Shown here: one piece after another, positions 39,545 to 48,958 of the stretch
Layout: every line of letters starts with the position of its first letter
Numbering within the stretch: the first letter of the stretch is position 1
NCBI GenBank assembly: GCA_905182575.1
Contig: CAJJCA010000018.1
Coordinates: forward strand, 62,001 to 126,000
Source: an uncultured Flavobacteriaceae bacterium
Lineage (GTDB): Bacteria > Bacteroidota > Bacteroidia > Flavobacteriales > Flavobacteriaceae
Direction of reading: 5' to 3'
DNA length: 64,000 bases
The notes under the pieces: generated by a model
What the model saw: the letters and a program-made list of their open reading frames with translations, nothing else
Database searches by the model: none
Told to the model about the DNA's origin: nothing
Made by a program: the position numbers and the translations under genes

Positions 39545-41333
39545 ATGTCAACAGCAGCACAAGTACACGAAGAGGATCACGGACATCATCACAAAGAAAC
39601 TTTTGTAACTAAATATATTTTTAGTCAAGATCATAAAATGATTTCCAAGCAATATCTTATTACAGGTATTTTTATGGGTATCATTGGGATTGCAATGTCT
39701 TTGCTCTTTAGACTTCAACTGGCTTGGCCAGAGCAGCCAATGGGTGTGATGCAAGTCTTGTTAGGCAAGTGGGCTCCTGACGGTATAATGGATCCTAATG
39801 TATACCTCGCGTTGGTCACGATTCATGGAACCATCATGGTGTTTTTTGTTTTGACAGCAGGATTGAGTGGAACTTTTAGTAACCTTCTGATTCCACTTCA
39901 GATTGGCGCCAGAGACATGGCGTCTGGACTTTTAAATATGATTTCTTATTGGATGTTTTTCTTATCCAGTGTTATTATGGTTTGTTCTCTTTTTGTTGAA
40001 GCTGGACCTGCCGCTGCTGGTTGGACCATCTATCCTCCTCTGAGTGCCTTACCACAAGCACAACCCGGATCTGGTTTGGGAATGACACTTTGGTTGGTCT
40101 CTATGGCAATTTTCATTGCTTCCTCACTTTTGGGATCGTTAAATTACATTGTTACAGTCATTAATCTTAGAACAAAGGGAATGACCATGACGCGTTTGCC
40201 TTTGACAATTTGGGCATTTTTTGTTACCGCAATTATTGGTGTGGTTTCATTTCCAGTTTTGTTATCTGCGGCTTTATTATTAATAATGGACAGAAGTTTT
40301 GGTACTTCTTTCTTTCTGTCAGATATCTTTATTCAAGGAGAGGTTTTACATTATCAAGGTGGATCCCCCGTATTGTATGAACACTTGTTTTGGTTTCTTG
40401 GCCACCCAGAAGTATACATTGTATTACTACCGGCACTTGGAATTACTTCTGAAGTTATTGCAACCAATTCACGTAAACCCATATTTGGATACCGCGCGAT
40501 GGTTGCGTCTATTTTAGCCATTGCATTCTTGTCTACCATTGTTTGGGGACATCACATGTTTATCTCAGGAATGAATCCATTCCTAGGATCAGTATTTACA
40601 TTTACAACTTTGCTTATTGCAATTCCCTCTGCTGTTAAAGCTTTTAATTATATCACAACATTGTGGAAAGGAAATCTTCAATTGAATCCGGCAATGCTCT
40701 TTTCAATCGGTTTGGTTTCTACCTTTATATCTGGAGGACTCACAGGAATAATATTGGGAGATAGCACGCTTGACATCAACGTGCATGACACCTATTTCGT
40801 AGTAGCGCACTTTCACTTAGTAATGGGTATCTCTGCTTTGTACGGATTTTTTGCAGGGGTTTATCATTGGTTCCCCAAAATGTTTGGTACGATGATGAAC
40901 AAGAATCTCGGTTATGTTCATTTCTGGGTGACCGCAGTTTGTGCTTATGGTGTCTTTTTACCAATGCATTTTATCGGGATGGCTGGTTTACCAAGACGAT
41001 ATTATACCAACACTGCATTTCCTTACTTTGACGATTTGGCCAATATCAATGTGGTTATCACTATTTTTGCCTTAATCGCTGGAGCAGCACAATTGGTGTT
41101 CCTTTATAATTTTATTCACAGTATGTTCTATGGAAAAAAATCTCCTCAAAACCCTTGGAAATCGAATACGTTAGGAGTGGACAGCTCCTGTTGAACACAT
41201 GCACGGTAACTGGCCAGGTGAAATTCCTCACGTACATCGTTGGGCATACGATTATTCTAAGCCAGGAGCCGAAGAGGATTTTGTTCCCCAAAATATTCCT
41301 TTAAAAGAAGGTGAAGAAGAATTACAGCATTAA
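39545..41333 (+). CDS. coxA: Cytochrome c oxidase subunit I, frameshifted near the C-terminus
   Basis: Catalytic subunit with heme a and the heme a3-CuB centre. After a His-rich N-terminus there are about 12 helices. Heme and copper ligands are visible in TIHGTIMVFF, GHPEVYIVLLPALG (CuB His and the cross-linked Tyr), VWGHHMFISG (two CuB His) and VVAHFHLVMG (heme His pair). A frameshift near 41173 (an additional G) ends the first frame. The other frame continues EWTAPVEHMHGNWPGEIPH and stops at 41331-41333, giving about 595 residues. It is the last gene of the act-cox operon, followed by a strong terminator. Confidence 0.95.
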
Positions 41334-41349
41334 GCATAAACTTACTCAT

Positions 41350-41387
41350 AATCAAAAAGAGATCCTCTAGAGGATCTCTTTTTGATT
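41350..41387. terminator. 38-bp perfect palindrome, bidirectional terminator of the cox operon
   Basis: The two 19-base arms (41350-41368 and 41369-41387) are exact reverse complements with centre CTCT/AGAG, so the RNA forms a very stable GC-containing stem with A-rich and T-rich flanks on both strands. It lies 16 bases after the coxA stop and 12 bases before the end of the porin remnant on the other strand. Confidence 0.85.
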
Positions 41388-41399
41388 TTAGATAAACAA

Positions 41400-41777
41400 T
41401 CAATTCTTAAAGATTGGACTGTTATCATAGACCAATTCTTGCCGATCAATTTCTAAAGAATTATTTGGTGATATTTTCTAATTTGCCCAAGCTTGATGCA
41501 AAGCAATTCCGTATTTATCGGTAGTATTAAGTTGGGGAATATTTCCCCAAACTCGAATGTTTTGAAAACTCATATAAAAATCAAAATGTTCCGATTTGAA
41601 GTTTATATTAAAACCAATTCTTTGAGAAATAAAAGTAGCTGCTTTAACCTCATCTTGAAAAGATTGTTTGTATCCATGACGATATTCAAATCGGGGTCGA
41701 AGCTCTGCAGTTACTTCAAGTTGAGTATCCAAGAAGAAGTTAAAATACACGAAGCTGAAAAATAAAAACTGTTTCAT
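41400..41777 (-). pseudogene. Truncated alginate-export/porin family gene remnant
   Basis: The start MKQFLFFSFVYFNFF followed by TAELRPRFEYRHGYKQ, ISQRIGFNINFKSEHFDFYM and NIRVWGNIPQLNTTDKYGI matches the N-terminus of flavobacterial outer-membrane barrels of the alginate_export/porin type, usually about 400 residues. A TAG follows HQAWAN, but the same frame continues with family-like residues (SLEIDRQELVYDNSPIFKN) and ends at 41400. The remaining about 300 residues are absent, because the cox terminator begins immediately. The gene is therefore a remnant cut off by a deletion or rearrangement. Confidence 0.7.
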
Positions 41778-41983
41778 CAGGGCGATGGTTAAGATTCAAA
41801 ATGTAGATTTTATTTTTAGGCTAAAAAATGATTTTAATCATTAATCCGGATACTTTCTTTTTTTCAGGAATAAGCATGGGTAGAATTGAAGGGTAAACAA
41901 ATAAAAATAATTAATTCTAAAAAACTAGATCAGCTTTCAGAAGGACACTATGTTTAAAGAAGTGTAAATTCTCTAGAATCGAC

Positions 41984-41991
41984 TATCTTTG
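41984..41991 (+). promoter_or_regulatory. -7 element TATCTTTG before ruvB
   Basis: Matches TAnnTTTG. Only five bases separate it from the ruvB ATG at 41997, so transcription would begin at or just around the start codon (leaderless). Confidence 0.5.
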
Positions 41992-41996
41992 GAAGG

Positions 41997-43016
41997 ATGA
42001 ACGAAAACTTAGATCCAACAGACCAAAATTTTTCTGAAGAACAACAGGACGTTGATAGAGCTTTACGTCCCATAAGCTTTGATGATTATGCTGGTCAAGA
42101 AACAATATTGGAAAACCTCAAGGTTTTTGTTGCTGCTGCTAATCAGCGTGAGGAAGCACTAGATCACACCTTGTTTCACGGCCCTCCAGGTTTAGGTAAA
42201 ACAACTTTGGCTTACATCCTTGCCAGTGAGCTTGAAGCAGGAATTAAGATGACCTCAGGGCCTGTTTTGGACAAGCCAGGAGATTTAGCAGGTTTACTAA
42301 CCAACCTTCAACCCCGTGACATACTATTCATTGACGAAATACATCGCCTGAGTCCTATTGTAGAAGAATATCTTTATTCTGCGATGGAGGATTATAAAAT
42401 TGATATTATGATCGAAACGGGTCCCAATGCGCGTTCCGTTCAGATTAATCTAAACCCTTTTACACTGGTCGGAGCTACGACTCGCTCTGGACTGCTTACC
42501 GCCCCAATGCGTGCTCGTTTTGGCATTACGTGTAGATTAGAATACTATGACACCGAATTGCTCTCTACGATTGTAGAAAGAAGTTCGAACATACTTAAAG
42601 TTCCCATTTCCCCAGATGCAACTGTTGAGATTGCAGGCAGAAGCCGAGGAACTCCAAGGATTGCGAATGGATTACTCAGAAGGGTAAGAGACTTTGCACA
42701 AATTAAAAGTGACGGTTCGATAGAAATGAAAATCACCAAATATGCTTTGGAGGCGCTTAATGTCGATGCCCATGGTCTAGATGATATGGACAATAAAATT
42801 TTAACCACATTAATAGATAAATTTAAGGGAGGTCCTGTTGGGATAACGACCCTTGCCACTGCGGTTTCAGAAAATGGAGAAACGATTGAGGAGGTTTATG
42901 AACCTTTCTTAATTCAACAAGGATTTCTCGTCCGCACCCCAAGAGGAAGAGAAGTGACTGAACGAGCGTATATCCATCTCGGACGCGCAAAAAATAATCA
43001 GGGCGGATTGTTTTAA
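41997..43016 (+). CDS. ruvB: Holliday junction branch migration helicase RuvB
   Basis: AAA+ motor that with RuvA drives branch migration in recombinational repair. Features are [11 protein letters not shown] at the start, Walker [15 protein letters not shown], Walker [17 protein letters not shown], sensor segment [20 protein letters not shown] with the arginine finger, [17 protein letters not shown] and the winged-helix C-terminus with [17 protein letters not shown]. The 339 residues are complete and typical. Confidence 0.97.
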   Translation: MNENLDPTDQNFSEEQQDVDRALRPISFDDYAGQETILENLKVFVAAANQREEALDHTLFHGPPGLGKTTLAYILASELEAGIKMTSGPVLDKPGDLAGLLTNLQPRDILFIDEIHRLSPIVEEYLYSAMEDYKIDIMIETGPNARSVQINLNPFTLVGATTRSGLLTAPMRARFGITCRLEYYDTELLSTIVERSSNILKVPISPDATVEIAGRSRGTPRIANGLLRRVRDFAQIKSDGSIEMKITKYALEALNVDAHGLDDMDNKILTTLIDKFKGGPVGITTLATAVSENGETIEEVYEPFLIQQGFLVRTPRGREVTERAYIHLGRAKNNQGGLF

Positions 43017-43079
43017 GTAAAAATCATTTAAATTGCAATGCAGCAAACTCATTAGAATAGTAAATTTTCTTTGTGTTAA

Positions 43080-44003
43080 ATGATTCAAAAATCTAAATAT
43101 TCTTCAGCAATAAAAGCGGAAGCTAAACGCTTGGGTTTTCTTTCTTGTGGTATTTCAAAAGCTGAATTTTTAGAAGAAGAAGCCCCTCGTTTAGAGTCAT
43201 GGCTTAAGGCCGAAAGAAACGGAAAAATGGGTTATATGGAAAATCATTTTGACAAGCGCCTCGATCCTCGTCTTTTGGTTCCAGGAGGGAAAAGTGTGAT
43301 CTCTGTTTTGTTGAACTATTATTCTGACGAGCAACAGCCAGAAGGTACTCCAAAAATCTCGAAATATGCCTATGGTGCCGACTACCATTTTGTTATTAAG
43401 GAGAAGCTTAAGGAACTGTTTAGCTTTATCCACCAAGAAATAGGAGAGGTCAACGGAAGGGTTTTTGTTGATTCAGCACCAGTCATGGACCGGGCTTGGG
43501 CTGAAAAAAGCGGTTTGGGGTGGATTGGAAAAAACACTAATTTGATTTTGTTGAAAGTAGGCTCTTATTTTTTTATTGCAGAAATGATTTTGGACTTGGA
43601 CTTGGAATATGACCTTCCTACCACAGACCATTGTGGCACCTGCACCGCCTGCATTGACGCCTGCCCAACTGAAGCGATTGTAGCCCCTTATCAACTCGAT
43701 GCGACAAAATGTATTTCTTATTTAACGATCGAATTAAAGGATCAATTACCAACGGAGTTTCAAAAAAAAATGGACAATTGGGCTTTTGGGTGTGATGTAT
43801 GTCAAGACGTTTGTCCATGGAATCGCTTTTCTAAACAACACAATGAACCCTTGTTTAACTCCAAGCCTGAAATATTAAATTACTCTAAAAAAGATTGGGA
43901 GGAATTGACTTCAGAAACGTTCAATACAATTTTTAAAAATAGTGCAATAAGCAGAACAAAATATGAGGGATTAAAAAGGAATATTGTTTTTTTAAAGCAA
44001 TAA
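43080..44003 (+). CDS. queG: Epoxyqueuosine reductase QueG
   Basis: Last step of queuosine tRNA modification, reducing the epoxide with cobalamin and two [4Fe-4S] clusters. Family hallmarks are [40 protein letters not shown] with the catalytic Asp, [19 protein letters not shown] for the first cluster, and [13 protein letters not shown] for the second. The 307 residues match flavobacterial QueG. It follows ruvB after 63 bases. Confidence 0.95.
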   Translation: MIQKSKYSSAIKAEAKRLGFLSCGISKAEFLEEEAPRLESWLKAERNGKMGYMENHFDKRLDPRLLVPGGKSVISVLLNYYSDEQQPEGTPKISKYAYGADYHFVIKEKLKELFSFIHQEIGEVNGRVFVDSAPVMDRAWAEKSGLGWIGKNTNLILLKVGSYFFIAEMILDLDLEYDLPTTDHCGTCTACIDACPTEAIVAPYQLDATKCISYLTIELKDQLPTEFQKKMDNWAFGCDVCQDVCPWNRFSKQHNEPLFNSKPEILNYSKKDWEELTSETFNTIFKNSAISRTKYEGLKRNIVFLKQ

Positions 44004-44057
44004 GGTCAAAATAAGTTTTACTAAATTTATTCTTTCTTAACTTCAAGTGATTTTATT

Positions 44058-45395
44058 ATGAAAATTCCGAATCTGTTATTAACGCTTTTATTTCTTAGTG
44101 TAACTTTTGTTGGTTGTGAGAATAAATATTCCCCAATAGAAATTACAACGAATGATTTTCACGATGCCCAAGACCAACTCACTTCGGTTATGGTGCATGA
44201 CATCTTTTCCCCTCCTGTCGCCAGTCGGATTTATGTCTATTCTAACATCGCTTCCCATGAAATATTGGCACAAGACAAACAGAATAATTATAAGAGCTTA
44301 AAGGGGATGTTAAGAGATTTTAAAGGAATTTCAAAATCAAAAGATACGCTTGTGAATCATAAGTTAGCAGCTCTAATTGCATTTTTAGAAGTTGGTAAAA
44401 GCCTCATCTTTTCTCAGCAAATGATTACGGAATATGAAGAAAAATTATTTTCTAATTGGGAAAAAATAAATCCGAAAGTCTATTTAGCATCTAAGGTTTA
44501 TGCAGAGAAAGTATCAGATGAAATCAGGTTGTGGTACAAATCTGACAACTATAATGAATCAAGGACTTACCCAAAATTTACAGTAGATTATGACAGCCCT
44601 TATTATTGGAAACCAACCCCACCAGACTATATGGACGGAATTGAACCGCACTGGAGTAAAATCAGACCTTTTGTGATTGAAAGTGCTGCACAATTTCAAC
44701 CAGAACCGCCACCTGCTTTTTCAATGGATCCAGACTCTGAGTTTTATAAAGAACTTCAAGAAGTTTACAAAATAGTAAAAGAAATTCAAAACAATGAGAA
44801 CGAGGACGAGCGAAAGGAAATCGCAAAGTTTTGGGATTGTAATCCTTATGTCTCAACTCATAAAGGGCATGTGATGTTCGCTTTGAAAAAAATAAGCCCT
44901 GGAGCACACTGGATTGGAATTACAAAAATTGTTTCCAGAAATTTAAATGCTGATGTATATAAAACAGTAGCTGCCTACGCCAAAACTTCTATTGCAGTTG
45001 CAGATGCATTTATCAGTTGTTGGGATGAGAAATACAGAAGTAATTTAATACGCCCCGAAACATTAATCAATCGGACAATTGATGAAAGTTGGTACCCTGT
45101 CCTTCAAACGCCTCCTTTTCCTGAATATACCAGTGGTCACTCCGTAGTTTCTGGAGCGGCTTCGGTTGCTTTGACGGATTTTTTTGGAGACAATATTTCT
45201 TTTGAGGACGACACTGAATTGGTTTATGATCTTCCAATAAGAAGCTTTAAATCGTTCAATCATGCGGCTGAGGAAGCTGCAATTAGTAGGTTATACGGTG
45301 GGATCCATTACAGAAAAGCGATAGTGGAAGGTTTAAGACAAGGCAGGGAACTTGGAAATTTTGTAAGTAAGAAACTGGCCATAGAACCCAATTAA
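44058..45395 (+). CDS. Vanadium-dependent haloperoxidase/PAP2-family lipoprotein
   Basis: Exported lipoprotein of 445 residues (signal ends FVGC). The C-terminal domain holds the full oxyanion-binding set of the vanadium haloperoxidase/acid phosphatase superfamily: KYRSNLIRP (K-X6-RP), EYTSGHS (GH motif) and SRLYGGIH (SR-X5-H). The length and N-terminal helical part (YSNIASHEILAQDKQNN) are nearer to bacterial haloperoxidase-like proteins than to small phosphatases. Whether it uses vanadate or acts as a phosphatase cannot be decided from sequence. Its stop interlocks with that of the convergent serine hydrolase gene. Confidence 0.85.
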   Translation: MKIPNLLLTLLFLSVTFVGCENKYSPIEITTNDFHDAQDQLTSVMVHDIFSPPVASRIYVYSNIASHEILAQDKQNNYKSLKGMLRDFKGISKSKDTLVNHKLAALIAFLEVGKSLIFSQQMITEYEEKLFSNWEKINPKVYLASKVYAEKVSDEIRLWYKSDNYNESRTYPKFTVDYDSPYYWKPTPPDYMDGIEPHWSKIRPFVIESAAQFQPEPPPAFSMDPDSEFYKELQEVYKIVKEIQNNENEDERKEIAKFWDCNPYVSTHKGHVMFALKKISPGAHWIGITKIVSRNLNADVYKTVAAYAKTSIAVADAFISCWDEKYRSNLIRPETLINRTIDESWYPVLQTPPFPEYTSGHSVVSGAASVALTDFFGDNISFEDDTELVYDLPIRSFKSFNHAAEEAAISRLYGGIHYRKAIVEGLRQGRELGNFVSKKLAIEPN

Positions 45396-46600
45396 TTCTC
45401 AAGAAGGACATCTAATATTTTCCCTCTTATTTCAAGACTGTAAATTGCTTTTTGCGCTCTTGTTGGAAAAACGCGATTAGAGAGAAAAATCATAAAACTA
45501 TTGTGGGTCGGATTGATCCAGACAAATGTTCCTGTAAATCCACTGTGACCATAACTTTCAGGGGAACAAATTTCAGAGGGATAAGGCGAAGAGTCAGCAT
45601 CTAAGCTGGGTTTGTCAAAGCCCAATCCACGTCGATTTTCAGATGATGGATAAGCCTGTGAGCTAAATAATTCTATTGTCTCAGCTTTTAAATATTTTTT
45701 ACCCTTATAAGTTCCTTTATTCAAAAGCATTTGAAGGATTTTTGAAAGAGACTTTGCATCAGAAAAAAGCCCTGCATTCCCAGAAACCCCACCCATAAGT
45801 CCTGCAGCTTCGTCATGTACCCATCCTTTTACAAGAGTTTTTCTAAACAAGGAATCTTTTTCAGTAGGAACGATTTCTTCCTGTTTAAACTTAAGACTTG
45901 GGTTGAAAGTAAGTCTTTTGGCTTCCAAGGGCTGGAAGAAATGAGTATCTAAAAATGCATCAAAAGACAAACCACTCAGGTTTTTGACCAGTTCAGGCAA
46001 CAAGAAAAACCACAAACCAGAATAGCGATATTTTCCAATATTTTCTACTGGAGTTTTTTTAATCCTCCGCATGATTTTCCTTTGGTAGTTTTTAAAAATA
46101 TAAAGGGAATCACTTAATGCATAGGGGTAGCGATTACTTTTTTTATTGGAAAGTGTTCTGGATTTAAACTCCCCATTTTTTCTAAAAACCGTATTTTGAT
46201 GCGTGATATAAGGCGACCACCGTGCTTGATGCGCTAAAACTTCTCTAAAAGTGGTGTTTTTTTTATTACTCCTTTTTGTAAGAGGCATATATTCAGACAC
46301 TTTTTGATCCAAATTAATACCGTACAATTCATAGAGTTTCATAAAAGCCAATGTGCTTCCAATGATTTTTGTAACAGAAGCCAAATCATACAAATCGTTT
46401 TTAGCTACAGGAGTTATCGAGTCATAGGTATGAAAACCATACGCTTTAAATAACTTTATGCGATCATCTTTAAAAAGCAAAACTTGTGCACCAGGAAAAG
46501 CTTTTTCTCGGACACCCATCTTAATGATCGAATCTACTTTTGCTCCAAGTAATTCTTCTGAGGAATTTTTTTGTGAATTTTGCCCAGTTATAAATTGCAT
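45392..46600 (-). CDS. Serine hydrolase, beta-lactamase-type domain (like the C-terminal half of GH3 fusions)
   Basis: Stand-alone beta-lactamase-fold hydrolase of 402 residues. The SxxK motif is LASVTKIIGST, the second motif lies in YRYSGLWFFLLPEL, and the third motif is YGHSGFTGTF. In flavobacteria the closest architecture I recall is the second half of a GH3 glycosidase fused to a beta-lactamase domain. Here the GH3 part is absent and no signal peptide is seen at the N-terminus (MQFITGQNS). It is the last gene of the minus-strand catabolic set. Peptide or ester cleavage in the envelope is likely, but the substrate is unknown. Confidence 0.82.
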   Translation of the reverse strand: MQFITGQNSQKNSSEELLGAKVDSIIKMGVREKAFPGAQVLLFKDDRIKLFKAYGFHTYDSITPVAKNDLYDLASVTKIIGSTLAFMKLYELYGINLDQKVSEYMPLTKRSNKKNTTFREVLAHQARWSPYITHQNTVFRKNGEFKSRTLSNKKSNRYPYALSDSLYIFKNYQRKIMRRIKKTPVENIGKYRYSGLWFFLLPELVKNLSGLSFDAFLDTHFFQPLEAKRLTFNPSLKFKQEEIVPTEKDSLFRKTLVKGWVHDEAAGLMGGVSGNAGLFSDAKSLSKILQMLLNKGTYKGKKYLKAETIELFSSQAYPSSENRRGLGFDKPSLDADSSPYPSEICSPESYGHSGFTGTFVWINPTHNSFMIFLSNRVFPTRAQKAIYSLEIRGKILDVLLEN

Positions 46601-46659
46601 AAAATAATTGTTGAAATTGAAAAAGATATTGAAATTATTTTTTTCATCTTTAAAATCAT

Positions 46660-47226
46660 TTATTCTACTTCAACAATCATTTCGATTTCTACAGCAATGT
46701 TAAAAGGAAGCGAAGCCATTCCTACTGCTGCACGAGCATGTTTTCCTCGGTCTCCAAAGACTTCAACCATCAAATCAGAATAACCATTAATAACCTTTGG
46801 ATGGTCATTGAAATCAGAGGAGGCATTAACCATTCCCAAAACTTTAACAATTCTTTTGACCTTACTCAAGTCTCCTATGGCGGATTTTAAAATAGCAATT
46901 TGATTGATCCCAGTAAGTCGTGCAGCTTCATAACCCTCTTCAATGGTTAGGTTTTCCCCTAATTTTCCGGTTATGAATTTTCCGTCACTTTTTAATGGAC
47001 CGTTGCCCGATAGAAAAAGAAGGTTGTCCACTTTTACAGCATTCACAAAATTTGCAACAGGAGCAGCAGGACTTGGCAAATCAATGCCAAGCTCTTTTAA
47101 TTTTGCTTCTGGATCAAAAACCTCTTTCGCTTCTGAATTAGAAGGCGACTCTTTTTGAACAGGATTGCTACACGACAATAGAATTAAATTGAAAAATAGA
47201 AACCCAAAAATTAATTTTTTATTCAT
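46660..47226 (-). CDS. RidA-family lipoprotein
   Basis: RidA (YjgF/YER057c/UK114) fold protein of about 188 residues with a lipoprotein signal ending LLSC, so it is anchored in the envelope. The domain includes ELGIDLPSPAAPVANFVNAV, LFLSGNGPL, a GITQI-like helix (ARLTGINQIAILKSAIGDL) and ARAAVGMASLPFNIAVEIEM, with the Arg that contacts carboxylates. RidA proteins hydrolyse reactive enamine/imine intermediates released by PLP enzymes. A SelA-like PLP enzyme is encoded five bases upstream. The start at 47226 is chosen because it gives a signal peptide. Confidence 0.85.
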   Translation of the reverse strand: MNKKLIFGFLFFNLILLSCSNPVQKESPSNSEAKEVFDPEAKLKELGIDLPSPAAPVANFVNAVKVDNLLFLSGNGPLKSDGKFITGKLGENLTIEEGYEAARLTGINQIAILKSAIGDLSKVKRIVKVLGMVNASSDFNDHPKVINGYSDLMVEVFGDRGKHARAAVGMASLPFNIAVEIEMIVEVE

Positions 47227-47230
47227 AATT

Positions 47231-48448
47231 CTAAGTTGCTGATGAAAGGATTTCATTGATTCTTTTCGCAACAATGCGTTCTTGTCCAGGAACCATCATC
47301 CATGTGGTTATTCCAACGGTACTGTTATCTCCAACAGTTTGGATCGAAGGGTGCCCATTTTTTAGTTGATCACGGACTTCATTTGGTGTTATTTTAACCA
47401 AATTCTGATTCCATCGAATTCTTAAACTAGGAACGTGGTTGGCATATTTAGGAACATGAACCTCAGTTTCCACTCCTTTAATTTCCAAAGAACTATCACT
47501 TATTAACTTTATTTGAGCTTCCCACATTGCCCATTCGGCTTTATGATCTTTTTGCAAATACAACTCAAGAGCAGCAAGCATTCCAAGGACTTCTTCCTTA
47601 TTTACTTTCATCCCTCGTCCAATGGTTTCACCTCTCGGGGGAGTGTGCATTCTGGCAGCTTCAATATATTTTCTTTTTCCCAAAAGCAGACCAGCACTTT
47701 GAGGCCCACGAATTCCTTTTCCTCCTGAAAAGGCAACCAAATCAAACCCCATTTTAGTAAATTTAAAAAGGTTTTCAACAGGAGGCACATCGGCAGCACA
47801 ATCTATAAAAGTAGGGATATTGTATTTTTTACCAAGCGCAATAAATTCTTCCCATTTGATTGCTCCTTGATCCGTATTTGCATTAAGAAACCACAGCATG
47901 GCTGTGTTTTTATTAATTGCTTTTTCTAAATCTCTAGCAGTTTTTATTTTAACTACTTTTGCACCAACGTTTGTAAGTGCTTGTGCATATCCAATTGTAT
48001 GTGATTCTTGAATAATCACTTCATTTCTCATGCCTTCCGTATTAGGAAGTTGTTTGACTTTCTTAGGATCCATACCGGTAAGAATCCCGGCCATTCCTAT
48101 GCTCATGGCACCAAAACAACCAGAAGATACTGTAGCGTATTCACATTCCAATAACTCGGCAATTCTTTCTCCAACTTTATCTTGTAATTCATCGAGGTTT
48201 ACATACTCAGTGGTGCCATAACTTATGGCGTCAGTGACCTCCTTGGGCATTAACGATCCGGTCATGGAAGTGTAAGTTCCTGCGGCATTAATAAAGGTTC
48301 TTAGTCCTAATTCTTTAAAGAAATCTCTTCGAACACTTGAAACGATCGCTGCAGAACTAGGATTTGCTGCTAGTGAATTAGCGCCCAAAAAGCTTCCTAT
48401 AAAAGGAAGGGTTGCTAATGATCTTAATGCTTTTCTTCTGTTAATCAT
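47231..48448 (-). CDS. SelA-like PLP-dependent enzyme with Tat-like leader
   Basis: Fold-type I PLP enzyme of 405 residues, COG1921 (SelA-like; relatives include D-glucosaminate-6-phosphate ammonia-lyase). The N-terminus MINRRKALRSLATLPFIGSF with ANSLAA is a Tat-like export signal. INAAGTYTSMTGSLMP, EYATVSSGCFGAMSIGMAGI, FIDCAADVPP and FSGGKGIRGPQSAG, with the candidate PLP lysine, follow. It is not selenocysteine synthase: the family, the signal and the neighbours argue for amino-acid elimination or epimerisation in the periplasm. It lies between two RidA genes. The amidohydrolase in the same operon is of the class often found beside COG1921 genes. Confidence 0.88.
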   Translation of the reverse strand: MINRRKALRSLATLPFIGSFLGANSLAANPSSAAIVSSVRRDFFKELGLRTFINAAGTYTSMTGSLMPKEVTDAISYGTTEYVNLDELQDKVGERIAELLECEYATVSSGCFGAMSIGMAGILTGMDPKKVKQLPNTEGMRNEVIIQESHTIGYAQALTNVGAKVVKIKTARDLEKAINKNTAMLWFLNANTDQGAIKWEEFIALGKKYNIPTFIDCAADVPPVENLFKFTKMGFDLVAFSGGKGIRGPQSAGLLLGKRKYIEAARMHTPPRGETIGRGMKVNKEEVLGMLAALELYLQKDHKAEWAMWEAQIKLISDSSLEIKGVETEVHVPKYANHVPSLRIRWNQNLVKITPNEVRDQLKNGHPSIQTVGDNSTVGITTWMMVPGQERIVAKRINEILSSAT

Positions 48449-48464
48449 GATTGTTTATTTTAAA

Positions 48465-48929
48465 TTAATCTACTGCTGCGATGCAGTCCATTTCTACTAA
48501 CGAGTTTCCTGGAACACCGCCATAGGTTGCAACAGTTGTCCTTACAGGAGGGTTTTTTCCAAAACGACCTCTGAAAATTTCATTCATTCCTTTGTAGTCT
48601 GCCAAATCAGCAAGGTAAACATTCACTTTAAGCACCTGCTCCATCGAAGATCCATTACTCTCTAATCCCTTTTGAAGCTCTTTCAAAACATGGTCTGTAT
48701 GTGATTTGATGTCGCCATCGAAATGAGCACCTTTTCCTGCGATATAAAGAGTGTTTCCATGTCTTACTGCTCCAGAAAATAACGGAATGTCTTGATCACT
48801 AACGACTTCGCCTAATACTTTCTTTTCAGTTTTAGGTGCAGCTGCTTTTACAGCTCCGACACCAAGAAGGGCTGCAAAACCCATTCCTATTTTCTTCAGT
48901 GAAGATCTTCTTTGTTCATTGTGTTCCAT
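48465..48929 (-). CDS. RidA-family protein with Tat-like leader
   Basis: 154 residues. Residues 1-32 (NEQRRSSLKKIGMGFAALLG then KAAA) form a twin-arginine-like signal, then a full RidA domain: LFSGAVRHGNTLYIAGKGAH, a VLKELQKGLESNGSSMEQVL helix, VNVYLADLADYKGMNEIF and NPPVRTTVATYGGVPGNSLV with the substrate-binding Arg. It differs from the neighbouring lipoprotein RidA in length and family branch, suggesting two separate imine or ketoamine substrates or compartments. It lies 16 bases upstream of the SelA-like gene. Confidence 0.88.
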   Translation of the reverse strand: MEHNEQRRSSLKKIGMGFAALLGVGAVKAAAPKTEKKVLGEVVSDQDIPLFSGAVRHGNTLYIAGKGAHFDGDIKSHTDHVLKELQKGLESNGSSMEQVLKVNVYLADLADYKGMNEIFRGRFGKNPPVRTTVATYGGVPGNSLVEMDCIAAVD

Positions 48930-48958
48930 TTTTTCTTTTTTTATTTGTTAAACTGATA

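Noticed and set aside
47231-48448. L-seryl-tRNA(Sec) selenium transferase
   Set aside because: Family resemblance only. The Tat-like leader, RidA/RraA/amidohydrolase neighbours and absence of other sel genes argue for a catabolic PLP enzyme.
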